A DNA stretch of 64,000 bases, taken from the NCBI RefSeq assembly GCF_017356015.1, contig NZ_JAFIQV010000010.1, forward strand, positions 89,475 to 153,474, read 5' to 3'. The position numbers and the translations under genes are program-made. The stretch's first letter is position 1. Every line of letters starts with the position of its first letter. The notes beneath the pieces are model-generated. The model ran no database searches, was not told where the DNA came from, and worked only from the letters and a program-made list of their open reading frames with translations. This DNA comes from Azospirillum sp. SYSU D00513 (GTDB taxonomy: Bacteria; Pseudomonadota; Alphaproteobacteria; Azospirillales; Azospirillaceae). Of this stretch, positions 9,009-18,589 are shown piece after piece.

Positions 9009-9323
9009 ATGGTGGCCGTTCCCGATCCGACGAAGGGCAGCTCGGCCTCCGACCCCGCCGTCTGGGGGAAGACGATCCCGCGCCTGCTCGACCTGATCGG
9101 GATGGCGACGGTGGCGGGCGGGGCGCTGGCCGCCGTTCTGCTGCTGGTGGACTCGCCCTTCCAGGGACCCTGGCGGGTCGTGCTCGCCGTGGCCGTCGTC
9201 TTCGTCGGGATCTACGCGGGTTTTCTCATGATCGGCTTCGCCGCCAACCTGCGCGCGCTCGACGGGCTGCGGCGCTGCTTGGCGAGGGGCGGCACTCCCA
9301 CACGGCAGGGTGACGGAACGTGA
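9009..9323 (+). CDS. Small two-helix membrane protein
   Basis: 104 residues with two predicted membrane helices at about 28-50 ([20 protein letters not shown]) and 56-82 ([21 protein letters not shown]) and short cytoplasmic tails. No recognisable domain. It overlaps the GTG start of the following flavoprotein (GTGA at 9320-9323), so the two are probably translationally coupled. Role unknown; it might be a membrane partner of the flavoprotein, which is inference. Confidence 0.75.
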   Translation: MVAVPDPTKGSSASDPAVWGKTIPRLLDLIGMATVAGGALAAVLLLVDSPFQGPWRVVLAVAVVFVGIYAGFLMIGFAANLRALDGLRRCLARGGTPTRQGDGT

Positions 9324-10237
9324 CCGAAGAAAGACTGGATGCCCTGATCATCGGCGGGGGACCGGCCGGGCTGACCGCGGCGATCTACCTGGCGCGCTAC
9401 CGGCGCCGCATCCTGGTGGTGGACGCCGCCGAGAGCCGTGCCTCCTGGATCCCGCGCAGCCACAACCACGCGGGATATCCGGACGGCGTCACCGGCCCGG
9501 AGCTGGTCGCCAACATGCGGGCACAGGCCGAACGCTACGGCGCGCGGATCGAGCGTGGCAGCGTCGAGACGCTGGAGAAGGACGAGGAGGGCTTCATCGC
9601 CCGCACCGACGGCGGCCACGCCGTCGCCGCCCGCACCGTCCTGCTGGCGAGCGGCGTGATCGACCGGGAGCCGGGCCTCCCCAATCTGTACCAGGCGGTG
9701 CAGAAGGGGCTGATCCGCCAATGCCCGATCTGCGACGCTTACGAGGTGATCGACCACCGCATCGGCGTCATCGGCCATGGCGCCGGTACGCTGGGCGAAG
9801 CGCTGTTCCTGCGCAACTACTCGCCCGACGTCACCATGCTGACGCTCGGCAAGCCGATGGAACTGGAGGAGGTGGACCGGCGCCGCATGGAGAAGGCGGG
9901 CATCCGCGCCGTCATCGACCCGGTCGCCGAGGTCCACACCGAGGAGGGGCGGATCGTCGCCCTGACGACGGAGGCGGGGGATCGGCTGACCTTCGACACG
10001 CTCTATTCCGGTCTCGGCGCCGACCCGCGCACGGGTGCCGTGATGGCGCTGGGGCCGCTGACCGCCGCCGACGGCCGGCTGTCGGTGGACCGGCACCAGC
10101 AGACCTCGGTCGAGGGGCTGTTCGCCGCCGGCGACGTGGTGGAGGGGCTGAACCAGATCTCCGTCGGCATGGGGCAGGCCGCCATCGCCGCGACGGCCAT
10201 CCACCGCCGGCTCGCCGTCGCCGACGGGAAGCTCTGA
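9320..10237 (+). CDS. Thioredoxin-reductase-like FAD/NAD(P)H oxidoreductase
   Basis: 305 residues beginning with GTG. The Rossmann FAD motif [18 protein letters not shown] is at residues 9-26, a redox pair appears as CPICDAYE, and the C-terminal FAD motif is [26 protein letters not shown]. The overall length matches TrxB (about 310-320), but the dithiol is CPIC rather than CATC, and the second dinucleotide motif reads [10 protein letters not shown], weakened relative to GxGxxA. It may therefore act on a partner other than thioredoxin or as a ferredoxin/bacillithiol-type reductase. It is coupled to a small membrane protein upstream. Confidence 0.88.
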   Translation: MTEERLDALIIGGGPAGLTAAIYLARYRRRILVVDAAESRASWIPRSHNHAGYPDGVTGPELVANMRAQAERYGARIERGSVETLEKDEEGFIARTDGGHAVAARTVLLASGVIDREPGLPNLYQAVQKGLIRQCPICDAYEVIDHRIGVIGHGAGTLGEALFLRNYSPDVTMLTLGKPMELEEVDRRRMEKAGIRAVIDPVAEVHTEEGRIVALTTEAGDRLTFDTLYSGLGADPRTGAVMALGPLTAADGRLSVDRHQQTSVEGLFAAGDVVEGLNQISVGMGQAAIAATAIHRRLAVADGKL

Positions 10238-10386
10238 ACATAAAAAAATCGGCCCTCCGCAAGCCCCGATTTCGCATGGCACCCCCGGCCCGGAGTTTTT
10301 CCGGAGCCGGTGAACTTTCCTGAAGCATGGCTGTTTCCGCGAACGAGGGGCGCGACTGCGCCTGATGGAAGGGCCGAGAGGTGCGA

Positions 10387-11304
10387 ATGACGGTCAAGAA
10401 ACTCTGGTCGGCCGGCGCGGCCGTCCTGACTGGTTTGCCGGCCATGGTCTTGCCGGCCATGCTCTTTCCGGCTGTGGCCTGGGCGCAGACGGCGCCGCCG
10501 GCACCCTCGCCGACCGGTGACCTGCCGGTCATCGGCGAGGCGCATCCCTGGCAGCTCTGGCACCAGACGCCGGGCTCGCCGCTGGCGGAAATGATGGACG
10601 ATTTCCACCTGCTCCTCTTCTGGATCATGGTGGCGATCTGCCTGCTGGTCGTGGCCCTGTTGGGTTATGTCATCTTCAAGTTCAGCGCGACGCGGAACCC
10701 CGTCCCGTCGCGAACCACCCACAACACCCTGATCGAGGTGCTGTGGACGGTGATCCCGGTGATCATCCTGGTGGTGATCGCGGTGCCGTCCTTCCGCCTG
10801 CTCTATTTCGGCGACCGCTCGACCGAGGCGGAGATGACGCTGAACGTCACCGGGCGCCAGTGGTACTGGGATTACACCTATCCCGACCATGGCAACTTCA
10901 CCTTCTCCTCCATCATGATCCCCGACGAGGAGATCAAGCCCGGCCAGCGCCGCCTGCTGGAGGTGGACAACCGCGTGGTCCTTCCGGTGAACACGACGGT
11001 GCGTCTCCTGGTCACGGCCGGCGACGTCATCCATTCCTTCGGCGTGCCGTCCTTCGGTCTGAAGACCGACGGCATCCCCGGCCGCATCCACGAGACCTGG
11101 GTCCGCGCCGAGAAGGAGGGGGTCTATTACGGCCAATGCTCCGAGATCTGCGGCGTGAACCACGCCTACATGCCGATCGCGATCGAGGTGGTGTCGAAGG
11201 AGCGCTTCGCCCAGTGGACCGAAGAGGCGCGCCAGCAGTTCGCCTCGCGTGACGGCGCGCCCTCCACCGGGCCGTCCACGCAGGTCGCCGCGGCCCCGCA
11301 ATGA
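10387..11304 (+). CDS. ctaC: Cytochrome c oxidase subunit II
   Basis: About 305 residues. I prefer the ATG at 10387 because GAGAGG lies 7 bp upstream; an in-frame GTG at 10381 adds two residues. A signal sequence or first helix (LWSAGAAVLTGLPAMVLPAMLF) is followed by two membrane helices (LLLFWIMVAICLLVVALLGYVIF and EVLWTVIPVIILVVIAVPSF) and the periplasmic cupredoxin domain with the CuA site YGQCSEICGVNHAYM: two Cys, His and Met ligands all present. It receives electrons from cytochrome c and passes them to subunit I, encoded next. Aromatic QWYWDY is present. Confidence 0.96.
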   Translation: MTVKKLWSAGAAVLTGLPAMVLPAMLFPAVAWAQTAPPAPSPTGDLPVIGEAHPWQLWHQTPGSPLAEMMDDFHLLLFWIMVAICLLVVALLGYVIFKFSATRNPVPSRTTHNTLIEVLWTVIPVIILVVIAVPSFRLLYFGDRSTEAEMTLNVTGRQWYWDYTYPDHGNFTFSSIMIPDEEIKPGQRRLLEVDNRVVLPVNTTVRLLVTAGDVIHSFGVPSFGLKTDGIPGRIHETWVRAEKEGVYYGQCSEICGVNHAYMPIAIEVVSKERFAQWTEEARQQFASRDGAPSTGPSTQVAAAPQ

Positions 11305-11338
11305 CCTCGCGATCCCTCCTGAGTGCCCGATCACATGA

Positions 11339-12982
<1,644 letters not shown>

Positions 12983-13020
12983 GCGCGGCCGGGTTGCTCC
13001 TGTAACCTCCTGAAACGGCA

Positions 13021-13048
13021 CAAGGCCGGGCCACCGCCCGGCCTTGTC
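13021..13048 (+). terminator. Rho-independent-like terminator after ctaD
   Basis: Perfect 11-bp stem caaggccgggc (13021-13031) / gcccggccttg (13036-13046) with a four-base loop, 38 bp after the ctaD stop, followed by a short t-containing stretch. It closes the two-gene oxidase unit. Confidence 0.75.
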
Positions 13049-13106
13049 TCCGTATATGCCCATTGGACGGTTGCCGAACCGTCCTCCGCGAAGGCATCAA
13101 GGCAGC

Positions 13107-13505
13107 ATGACTTCCAACACCACTCCAGCGTCCGGCGTGACGGTCGCCCTGCTCGAAGACGATGCGATCGTGCGCATGGGGACCGAGCTGTTCCTGGACG
13201 AGTCCGGCTACGGCGTCGTGGCGGGCGGCAGCGCCGACGCGCTGTCGAAGGCCATCGCCAGCTCCGGCCGGCGGCCCGAGATCCTCGTTTCCGATTACCG
13301 GCTCGGCGGCGCCACGGCGCTCGACGCGGTCGAGCAGGTCATGAAGGCGCTCGGCGAGCGCATTCCCGTCGTGATCACCACGGGCGACACGACCTCCACC
13401 GTGCGGGACGAGATCGCCCGGCGCGGCTGGCGGCTCCTCCTCAAGCCCTACCGGGCGAGCGATCTCCTGTCCCTCCTCGAGCAGGCGTCCCCGCCCGCCG
13501 CGTGA
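13107..13505 (+). CDS. Single-domain response regulator
   Basis: 132 residues from the ATG at 13107; earlier in-frame codons lie in the terminator region. It is a stand-alone receiver: acidic pair LLEDDA (residues 15-20), phospho-acceptor D63 in SDYRLGG, T91/T92 in ITTGDT and K113 in LLKPYR. No output domain. The LLEDD...SDYRLGG pattern resembles receivers of hybrid histidine kinases. Its stop codon coincides with the left edge of a dispersed repeat. It lies before a membrane SpoIIE-type protein with another lone receiver on the far side, suggesting one signalling unit (inference). Confidence 0.88.
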   Translation: MTSNTTPASGVTVALLEDDAIVRMGTELFLDESGYGVVAGGSADALSKAIASSGRRPEILVSDYRLGGATALDAVEQVMKALGERIPVVITTGDTTSTVRDEIARRGWRLLLKPYRASDLLSLLEQASPPAA

Positions 13506-13635
13506 TACCGGGTTCGGAAAATTTCGACCTCTGAACCCGGTATAGGGCCGCGACTGCGGCCCCGCGCCCCGCCCCCTGCGCCACGGGGCGCGGAAGTCCT
13601 GACCACAGGTCAGGACTTCATGAAAATCGTATGAG
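13502..13635. repeat. Dispersed palindromic repeat, copy 1
   Basis: 134-bp element nearly identical to 42082-42208. It contains an 11-bp inverted repeat (ataccgggttc...gaacccggtat), a small ccgc-act-gcgg hairpin, a GC-rich middle and a long palindrome (gaagtcctgacc..ggtcaggacttc), and ends in tgaaaatcgtatgag. Copy 1 carries 7 extra bases (ggcgcgg) in the middle. It begins at the stop codon of the preceding response regulator. It has no coding capacity and resembles a REP/MITE-type element. Confidence 0.9.
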
Positions 13636-13751
13636 TCCGGCCGGACCCCGTACCCGAACGGTTACAGCTTCCGCCGGTCCCTTGCCTGGACACCACCCGC
13701 CGGTCCCGTTAGAAGCGGTGGGTGGCGGCAGGCAGAGAGGCGGCATTTCCC

Positions 13752-15725
13752 ATGAGCTTTCAACGGCGTCTGATACTTCTCGTGACCGGCCTCGTGGCGC
13801 TGGCCGTGGGTCTGACCACGCTGGCGCTGGCCTGGGGCGCGCACGGCGCGCTGCGGGACCGGATGGAGACGGACGCGCGGCTCTCGGCGGCCCTGCTGGC
13901 GCGCTCGGCCGAGCGGACCCGCGAGATTCCCCGCGCCGTGGAAGAGATGCTGGGTGCGCGCCTCCTGTCGGAAGCGACCCTGACCGCCCATCTGGTGGCA
14001 CTCGCCGAAGCCTCGAAGCAGTCCCCCAAGGCCATCGCCGACCGGCTGAAGACCATCGCCGAGAGCGGCGGCCCCGACGAGATGTGGATCACCGACAACC
14101 GGGGCCGCGCCTATCTGCACAACATTCCCGGCCCCGACCTCGTCTTCGGCTCCGACCATGAGGCGCAGCCGCGCGAGGCGCCCTTCTATGGGCTGCTGAG
14201 CCGCGCGCCGGCCACCGTCGTCGCCGAGGCCTACGGCGACGGCGGGCGGCTGATGAAGTTTGCGGGCGTGTCCGGCGTGGACCGGCCGCGCATCGTCCAG
14301 GTCGGCGCCAACCTGCGCGCCCTGTCGGAGCTGTCGCGCCAGTTCGGCCCGGCCGCCCTGATCGAGGCGGTGTCGCGCAACGAGGGGGTGGAGGCCGCCT
14401 GGCTGCTGGGCGGCGACCTGTCGGTGCAGGCGGGTGCCAAGCCGCTGCCCGCCGCCGCCCTGGAGGAGGCGAAGGCCGTCCTCGGCACCCGCGACCTGCG
14501 CACGCTCTATGCGGGCGGCTCGCTCCTGGCGCTGGCGCCGGTCGCGGACGGCGGGGGCGTCGCCGTGGTGGCGCTGTCCGGCGGGGACGCGGGCGCCCTC
14601 GTGGGCTCGCACCTGCTGACCGGGCTCGTCCTGGGGCTGCTGGTGCTCGCGGCGGGCATCGTCGCGACGGTGCGCTTCTCCCGGCTCCAGATGGCGCCGA
14701 TCGAGCGGCTGAGCGAGGCGGTGGCCGAGGCCGAGGCCGGCCGCTTCAACCCCTTCCGCCTGAACGAAGCGATGGAGCGCAGCGACGAGTTCGGCCGGCT
14801 GGCCCGCGTCTTCCGGGGCATGGCCATGGAGGCCGCGGCGCGGGAGGAGACGCTCGACGCGCAGCTCCTCATGCGCACGGTCGAGCTGGAGGGCAAGACC
14901 GAGCGTCTGGGCGCCGCCGAGACCCTGATCGAGGAGGAGCAGCGCGCCGCCCGCGCCGTGCAGATGAACCTGCTGCCGCCGATGCCCAGCGGCCGCGATT
15001 CCCAGCTCTTCGGCGCCCTGCTGCCGATCCAGGCGGTCAGCGGCGACTTCTACGACATCGTCGAGCTGGACGAGCGGCATCTCGTGCTGGTCATCGCCGG
15101 GGTGTCCGGCGGCGGCGTGCCGGCCGCCTTCCTGATGCTGCTGGTGCGCGGCGCCATCCGTGAGATGATCCGTCCGGGGGTGGGGCCAGGTGCCATCCTG
15201 TCCGGCGCCAACGACAGCCTGTGCGGCCAGAGCCCCTTCGACGGCTTCGCGACCGCCTTCATCGCCATCTACGACCGCGAGACCGGCCTTGTCCGGCACG
15301 CCACGGCCGGGCACCGCCCGCCCTTCCGCGTGGCCGCCGACGGCGCCGTCGAGCGGCTGTCCGACGCCGGCGGCCCGGCGCTGGGTGTGCGCAAGGGTGT
15401 CGCCTACGGCGAGGCCTCGCTGGTGCTGCGGCAGGAGGACACGGTCTTCCTGCACACGGAAAGCATCGTGAAGGCCGTGAACGCCAACCGCGAGCCCTTC
15501 GGGGAGGAGCGGCTGGCCGCCACCCTCCAGCAGGGGCGGAACTTCGCCGTGCGCGACCGGGCGGAGCTGGTCGTCCGTGCGGTGGAGGCTCATGCGGGGG
15601 TCGAGGGCATTCCCGGCGACATCGCCTGCCTCGTGCTGCGCCGGCTGCACCCCTCGGCGGAACTGCCCGCGGCTGACGCCGCGGCGGTGGCCTCTCCGGC
15701 GCCGACGGAGGATGCCCCCGCCTGA
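13752..15725 (+). CDS. Membrane sensor with HAMP and degenerate SpoIIE/PP2C phosphatase domain
   Basis: 657 residues from the ATG at 13752 (GAGAGG upstream). A membrane helix at 7-27, a periplasmic sensor region to about 285 and a second helix (LLTGLVLGLLVLAAGIVATV) precede a HAMP linker and, from about 400, a SpoIIE-type PP2C domain (VQMNLLPPMP, SGDFYD). Of the four metal-binding Asp residues expected from B. subtilis SpoIIE, D432 and D623 align; the second is G450 (AGVSGGG instead of DVSGxG) and the third is E570 (HTES instead of TDG). Canonical Mn-dependent phosphatase activity is therefore doubtful. Domain order is that of RsbU-like stress regulators; two lone receivers flank it. Confidence 0.88.
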   Translation: MSFQRRLILLVTGLVALAVGLTTLALAWGAHGALRDRMETDARLSAALLARSAERTREIPRAVEEMLGARLLSEATLTAHLVALAEASKQSPKAIADRLKTIAESGGPDEMWITDNRGRAYLHNIPGPDLVFGSDHEAQPREAPFYGLLSRAPATVVAEAYGDGGRLMKFAGVSGVDRPRIVQVGANLRALSELSRQFGPAALIEAVSRNEGVEAAWLLGGDLSVQAGAKPLPAAALEEAKAVLGTRDLRTLYAGGSLLALAPVADGGGVAVVALSGGDAGALVGSHLLTGLVLGLLVLAAGIVATVRFSRLQMAPIERLSEAVAEAEAGRFNPFRLNEAMERSDEFGRLARVFRGMAMEAAAREETLDAQLLMRTVELEGKTERLGAAETLIEEEQRAARAVQMNLLPPMPSGRDSQLFGALLPIQAVSGDFYDIVELDERHLVLVIAGVSGGGVPAAFLMLLVRGAIREMIRPGVGPGAILSGANDSLCGQSPFDGFATAFIAIYDRETGLVRHATAGHRPPFRVAADGAVERLSDAGGPALGVRKGVAYGEASLVLRQEDTVFLHTESIVKAVNANREPFGEERLAATLQQGRNFAVRDRAELVVRAVEAHAGVEGIPGDIACLVLRRLHPSAELPAADAAAVASPAPTEDAPA

Positions 15726-15757
15726 TAGGGCGGTGCCGTCCCTGGCCGCTGTCCCGT

Positions 15758-16150
15758 TCAGTGGGTGGTGGCGTCGGCCTTTTCCAGCGCGCGCATGATG
15801 GTGGCCGGCATGATCGGCTTGCCGACGAAGCCCAGCGGCTCCAGCGGGCGCAACGAGGCGCGGACGCCGTCGTCCAGGCTGGCGCTGACGAAGATGCAGC
15901 GGATACCGAATTCCTGGCGCAGACGGTAGGCGGCGTCCACTCCGCTGGACCCGCGGGCCAGCCGGACGTCCATCAGCGCGATGGTCGGACGGCAGCGCGC
16001 GGCGGCGGCCAGCGCCTCCTCCGCATCCGTGGCGAGCGCGCAGACCTCGTGCCCCATCTGGGTCACCAGGAGTTCGAGATGCATGGCGATGAGCATCTCA
16101 TCATCGACGATCAGAACGCGCAAAGCCCGACACTCCGCAAGCGGAATCAA
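15758..16150 (-). CDS. Single-domain response regulator
   Basis: 130 residues, a lone receiver convergent with the SpoIIE-type gene. Acidic pair VDDE at 16-18, phospho-acceptor D61 in ALMDVRLARGSSG, S89 in FVSAS and K111 in GFVGKP. The loop RLARGSSGVDAA resembles receivers of the alphaproteobacterial PhyR/FixJ-like and HWE-kinase-associated types, but no output domain is present. It probably belongs to the same signalling module as the receiver at 13107 and the membrane protein between them; that link is inferred from position only. Confidence 0.88.
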   Translation of the reverse strand: MIPLAECRALRVLIVDDEMLIAMHLELLVTQMGHEVCALATDAEEALAAAARCRPTIALMDVRLARGSSGVDAAYRLRQEFGIRCIFVSASLDDGVRASLRPLEPLGFVGKPIMPATIMRALEKADATTH

Positions 16151-16256
16151 ATGGTGTGATTAGATAACCCTCCGGAACGCGATCTGTTTCCGTGCGTCGC
16201 AGCAAATTCTGGGTAGAAAGCGCATCGATTCCGACCGATCTCGCTTCACCGGAATG

Positions 16257-16288
16257 CGAAACCCCCCATCCCGAAGGAAGGGGGGCTT
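16257..16288 (-). terminator. Probable terminator of the topoisomerase IB transcript
   Basis: On the minus strand a cccccc-ttcc / gga-t-gggggg stem (16262-16267 with 16280-16285 plus an inner 3-bp helix) is followed by TTTCGC, 63 bp past the end of the gene at 16351. Weak T-run. Confidence 0.5.
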
Positions 16289-16350
16289 CTCCATACGGTC
16301 AGGTTCAAGCTTGGGGCGGGACCCCCGGTCGAGGCCCCTGACGGAGGCCT

Positions 16351-16680
16351 TCAATGGCGGCTCGCCTTGGAGTCCCCGTGCTCCCGCTTCTCGGCCGTGT
16401 CGCGGCCGATGATCTTGTTGAAGTTGCTGCTCTCCTCGTACAGCAGCGCCAGTTCGGAGTCCTCGAACTGCTTGAAGAACTCGTCCCAGCCGATCTCCTC
16501 CAGCCCGTCATGCTCGGACTGCTTGGCTTTGGGGAACATCAGCCGCAGCAGCCCGACGCCCGTCTTTCGGCTGTTCTTGCCGTCCGTGTCGTTGTGGGTG
16601 TCGCGCACGACCGCCGGCTTGCCGCCGTGGCTTTCGGCCCATTTGCGGATTTCGTCGTGATCGGTGGTGGTCTTCGCCAT
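16351..16680 (-). CDS. Conserved hypothetical protein downstream of topoisomerase IB
   Basis: 109 hydrophilic residues with no signal or membrane segment. The sequence has an N-terminal KWAESHGGKPAVVRDTHND stretch, then KTGVGLLRLMFPKA and GWDEFFKQFEDSELALLYEE, ending in a charged tail. This pattern recurs in small proteins often annotated only as hypothetical in alphaproteobacteria. RBS GGGAGA precedes the ATG. It is 46 bp downstream of the topoisomerase IB gene on the same strand, probably co-transcribed. Function unknown. Confidence 0.75.
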   Translation of the reverse strand: MAKTTTDHDEIRKWAESHGGKPAVVRDTHNDTDGKNSRKTGVGLLRLMFPKAKQSEHDGLEEIGWDEFFKQFEDSELALLYEESSNFNKIIGRDTAEKREHGDSKASRH

Positions 16681-16726
16681 GATGGTCTCCCTGGGGGGCT
16701 GTGCTTGCGAGCGAGAACAGCGGGCT

Positions 16727-17914
16727 TCAGGCGTTGTTGCGCGCTTCCGCCCCGGCTCCGGCTCCGGTGGCCTTGCGCCGGGCGCCTTCGCGGACGCGGC
16801 TCTCGCTCTCGCGCGCCAGCCGCTCCCGCAGGAAGGCCAGCACCGCCGCCTCCTCGCCGTCCAGCCCGTCCAGCTCGTCGCGCAGTTCCGCCTCCACCTC
16901 GCGCTTCATGGCCTCGATCAGGCTGCCTTCCAGATAGGCGTCGAGGATTTCCGGGTGGACGTAGCTCTTGCGGCAGACGCTGGCCGTGTTGCCGAGCCGT
17001 GCCGCGACCTGCTCGATGGCGCGGGTGACGTTGCGCTTCGCCTTCGTTTTGTTGTCGAAACTCTCGAACTCCTTCAGGGCGAGGGCGGCCATGACGGTGC
17101 CGGCCCAGGTGCGGAAGTCCTTCGCCGTGAAGTCCTGTCCGGTGATGCTCCGCAAGTAGTCGTTCACGTCGCCCGAGGTGATGGCGTGGCGCTGCCCGTC
17201 GCCGTCCATGTACTGAAACAATTCCGAACCCGGAACGTCCTGGCAGGCGCGCACCACCCGGGCCAGGCGGCGGTCCTTCAGCGACACGTTCCATTCCTTC
17301 CCGGACTTGCCCTTGAAGGCGAAGCGGATCTCCGACCCTTCGATGTCGGCGTGGCGGTCGCGCAGCGTGGTCAGCCCGTAGCTCTTGTTCTCGCGCGCGT
17401 AGGTTTCGTTGCCGACCCGGATCAAGGTCGTCTCCAGAAGGCGCAGCACCGTCGCCAGCACCTTCTCGCGCGGCAGGCCGCGCCGCGACAGGTCCTCGTC
17501 CACGCGGGCGCGGATCTGCGGCAGGGCGCGGCAGAATTCCAGCATGCGGCTGAACTTCGTGCCTTCGCGTATCTCGGTCCAGCGCGGGTGATAGCGGTAC
17601 TGCTTGCGCCCCTTGGCGTCGCGTCCGGTGGCCTGGATGTGCCCGTCCGGATCCGGGCAGATCCACACATCCCGGTAGGCCGGCGGGATGGCGAGCTTGC
17701 GGATGCGTGCCAGCGTCTCCTCTTCGGTGATGGTGACGCCGTCCGGCCATTTGTAGCTGAAGCCCTTCCCGGCGCGCCGGCGGCGGATGCCCGGCTCCTC
17801 GTCGGACACATAGGTCAGGCCGGCGCAGGTGGCGGCCTCCTTCAGCTCCGCGTTGTGCTCGGCGGCGGAGCCGTCGGACGCGGTGGCGGCGTCGGTGTGG
17901 GCGAGGGCATCCAT
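16727..17914 (-). CDS. DNA topoisomerase IB (poxvirus type)
   Basis: 395 residues from the ATG at 17914, chosen because GGAAGG lies 7 bp upstream; a longer frame from 18022 lacks a good site. The N-terminal domain has GKGFSYKWPDGVTITEEETL and LAIPPAYRDVWICPDPDGHIQATGRDAKGRKQYRYH, and the catalytic domain carries RVGNETYARENKSYGLTTL, KDFRTWAGT (catalytic Arg) and KSYVHP with nucleophile Y318. It relaxes DNA by forming a 3'-phosphotyrosyl intermediate. The bacterial versions are usually accessory. It is followed by a small unknown gene in the same orientation. Confidence 0.95.
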   Translation of the reverse strand: MDALAHTDAATASDGSAAEHNAELKEAATCAGLTYVSDEEPGIRRRRAGKGFSYKWPDGVTITEEETLARIRKLAIPPAYRDVWICPDPDGHIQATGRDAKGRKQYRYHPRWTEIREGTKFSRMLEFCRALPQIRARVDEDLSRRGLPREKVLATVLRLLETTLIRVGNETYARENKSYGLTTLRDRHADIEGSEIRFAFKGKSGKEWNVSLKDRRLARVVRACQDVPGSELFQYMDGDGQRHAITSGDVNDYLRSITGQDFTAKDFRTWAGTVMAALALKEFESFDNKTKAKRNVTRAIEQVAARLGNTASVCRKSYVHPEILDAYLEGSLIEAMKREVEAELRDELDGLDGEEAAVLAFLRERLARESESRVREGARRKATGAGAGAEARNNA

Positions 17915-18112
17915 GGGTGAACCTTCCGGTGTTTGCCCTGGTAAACCATCCGCCGGGGCGGAGGTTTCCGGGAGGCACGCCGCACCTCCTCTCGCTGCCG
18001 GTGCCGTCCCTGTTCCGGACACCGGACCAATGCCCCCCTACACCTCCCGGGGAGGTGTCTTTCGCAGGTGCGAAAGGCTATCCTGGCGGACCGAACATCG
18101 CGGAGACGGACC

Positions 18113-18502
18113 ATGGAAGAAACCAAGCTGACCGCCGCCCTCCCGAACCTGGACGTGCAGATCCTCCACCGCGACGAGCCGGAGGAGGGGGCGGAGACCG
18201 TCACCATCCGCATCCGGGCCACCCCGACCTTCAAGGCCGCCGCCGGCATGCTGGCCCCCACGCTCGCCATGATGCCCTTCGCGATGCTGGGGCAGGGGAC
18301 GCTGCCGGGCGGACGGCCCGGCCTGCCGCCGATGATGACGCCTGCTGCCATGGCGCCGATGGCGGCACTGTGGGCGGCACCCTTCCAGGCTTCGGTGCAG
18401 GCGTCGCAGGCCTGGGCGGGGATCGTCCGGCAGGCCTGGGCGCCCTGGCTGGCGCTGCCGCCCGCGCCGGACGGGGACAAGGGGAAGGACGGCGGGCTGT
18501 GA
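18113..18502 (+). CDS. Hypothetical protein, Ala/Met/Pro-rich
   Basis: 129 residues from the ATG at 18113, 6 bp after GGAGACGG. The N-terminal 40 residues are ordinary (PNLDVQILHRDEPEEGAETVTIRIRATP); the middle is rich in Met, Ala and Pro (AAGMLAPTLAMMPFAMLGQG, then GLPPMMTPAAMAPMAALWAAP) and may be membrane-associated or amphipathic. The C-terminus is charged. No domain recognised. It is divergent from the topoisomerase gene and precedes the alpha-glucosidase. Confidence 0.65.
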   Translation: MEETKLTAALPNLDVQILHRDEPEEGAETVTIRIRATPTFKAAAGMLAPTLAMMPFAMLGQGTLPGGRPGLPPMMTPAAMAPMAALWAAPFQASVQASQAWAGIVRQAWAPWLALPPAPDGDKGKDGGL

Positions 18503-18589
18503 TATGCGGGCTGTGATTTCGTTGCGCGCGCTAACCAGTCGTTAGGGGAGGGGGCCGGAACCTGTCCGCCTTGTGGTGCGGAGAGTGTC

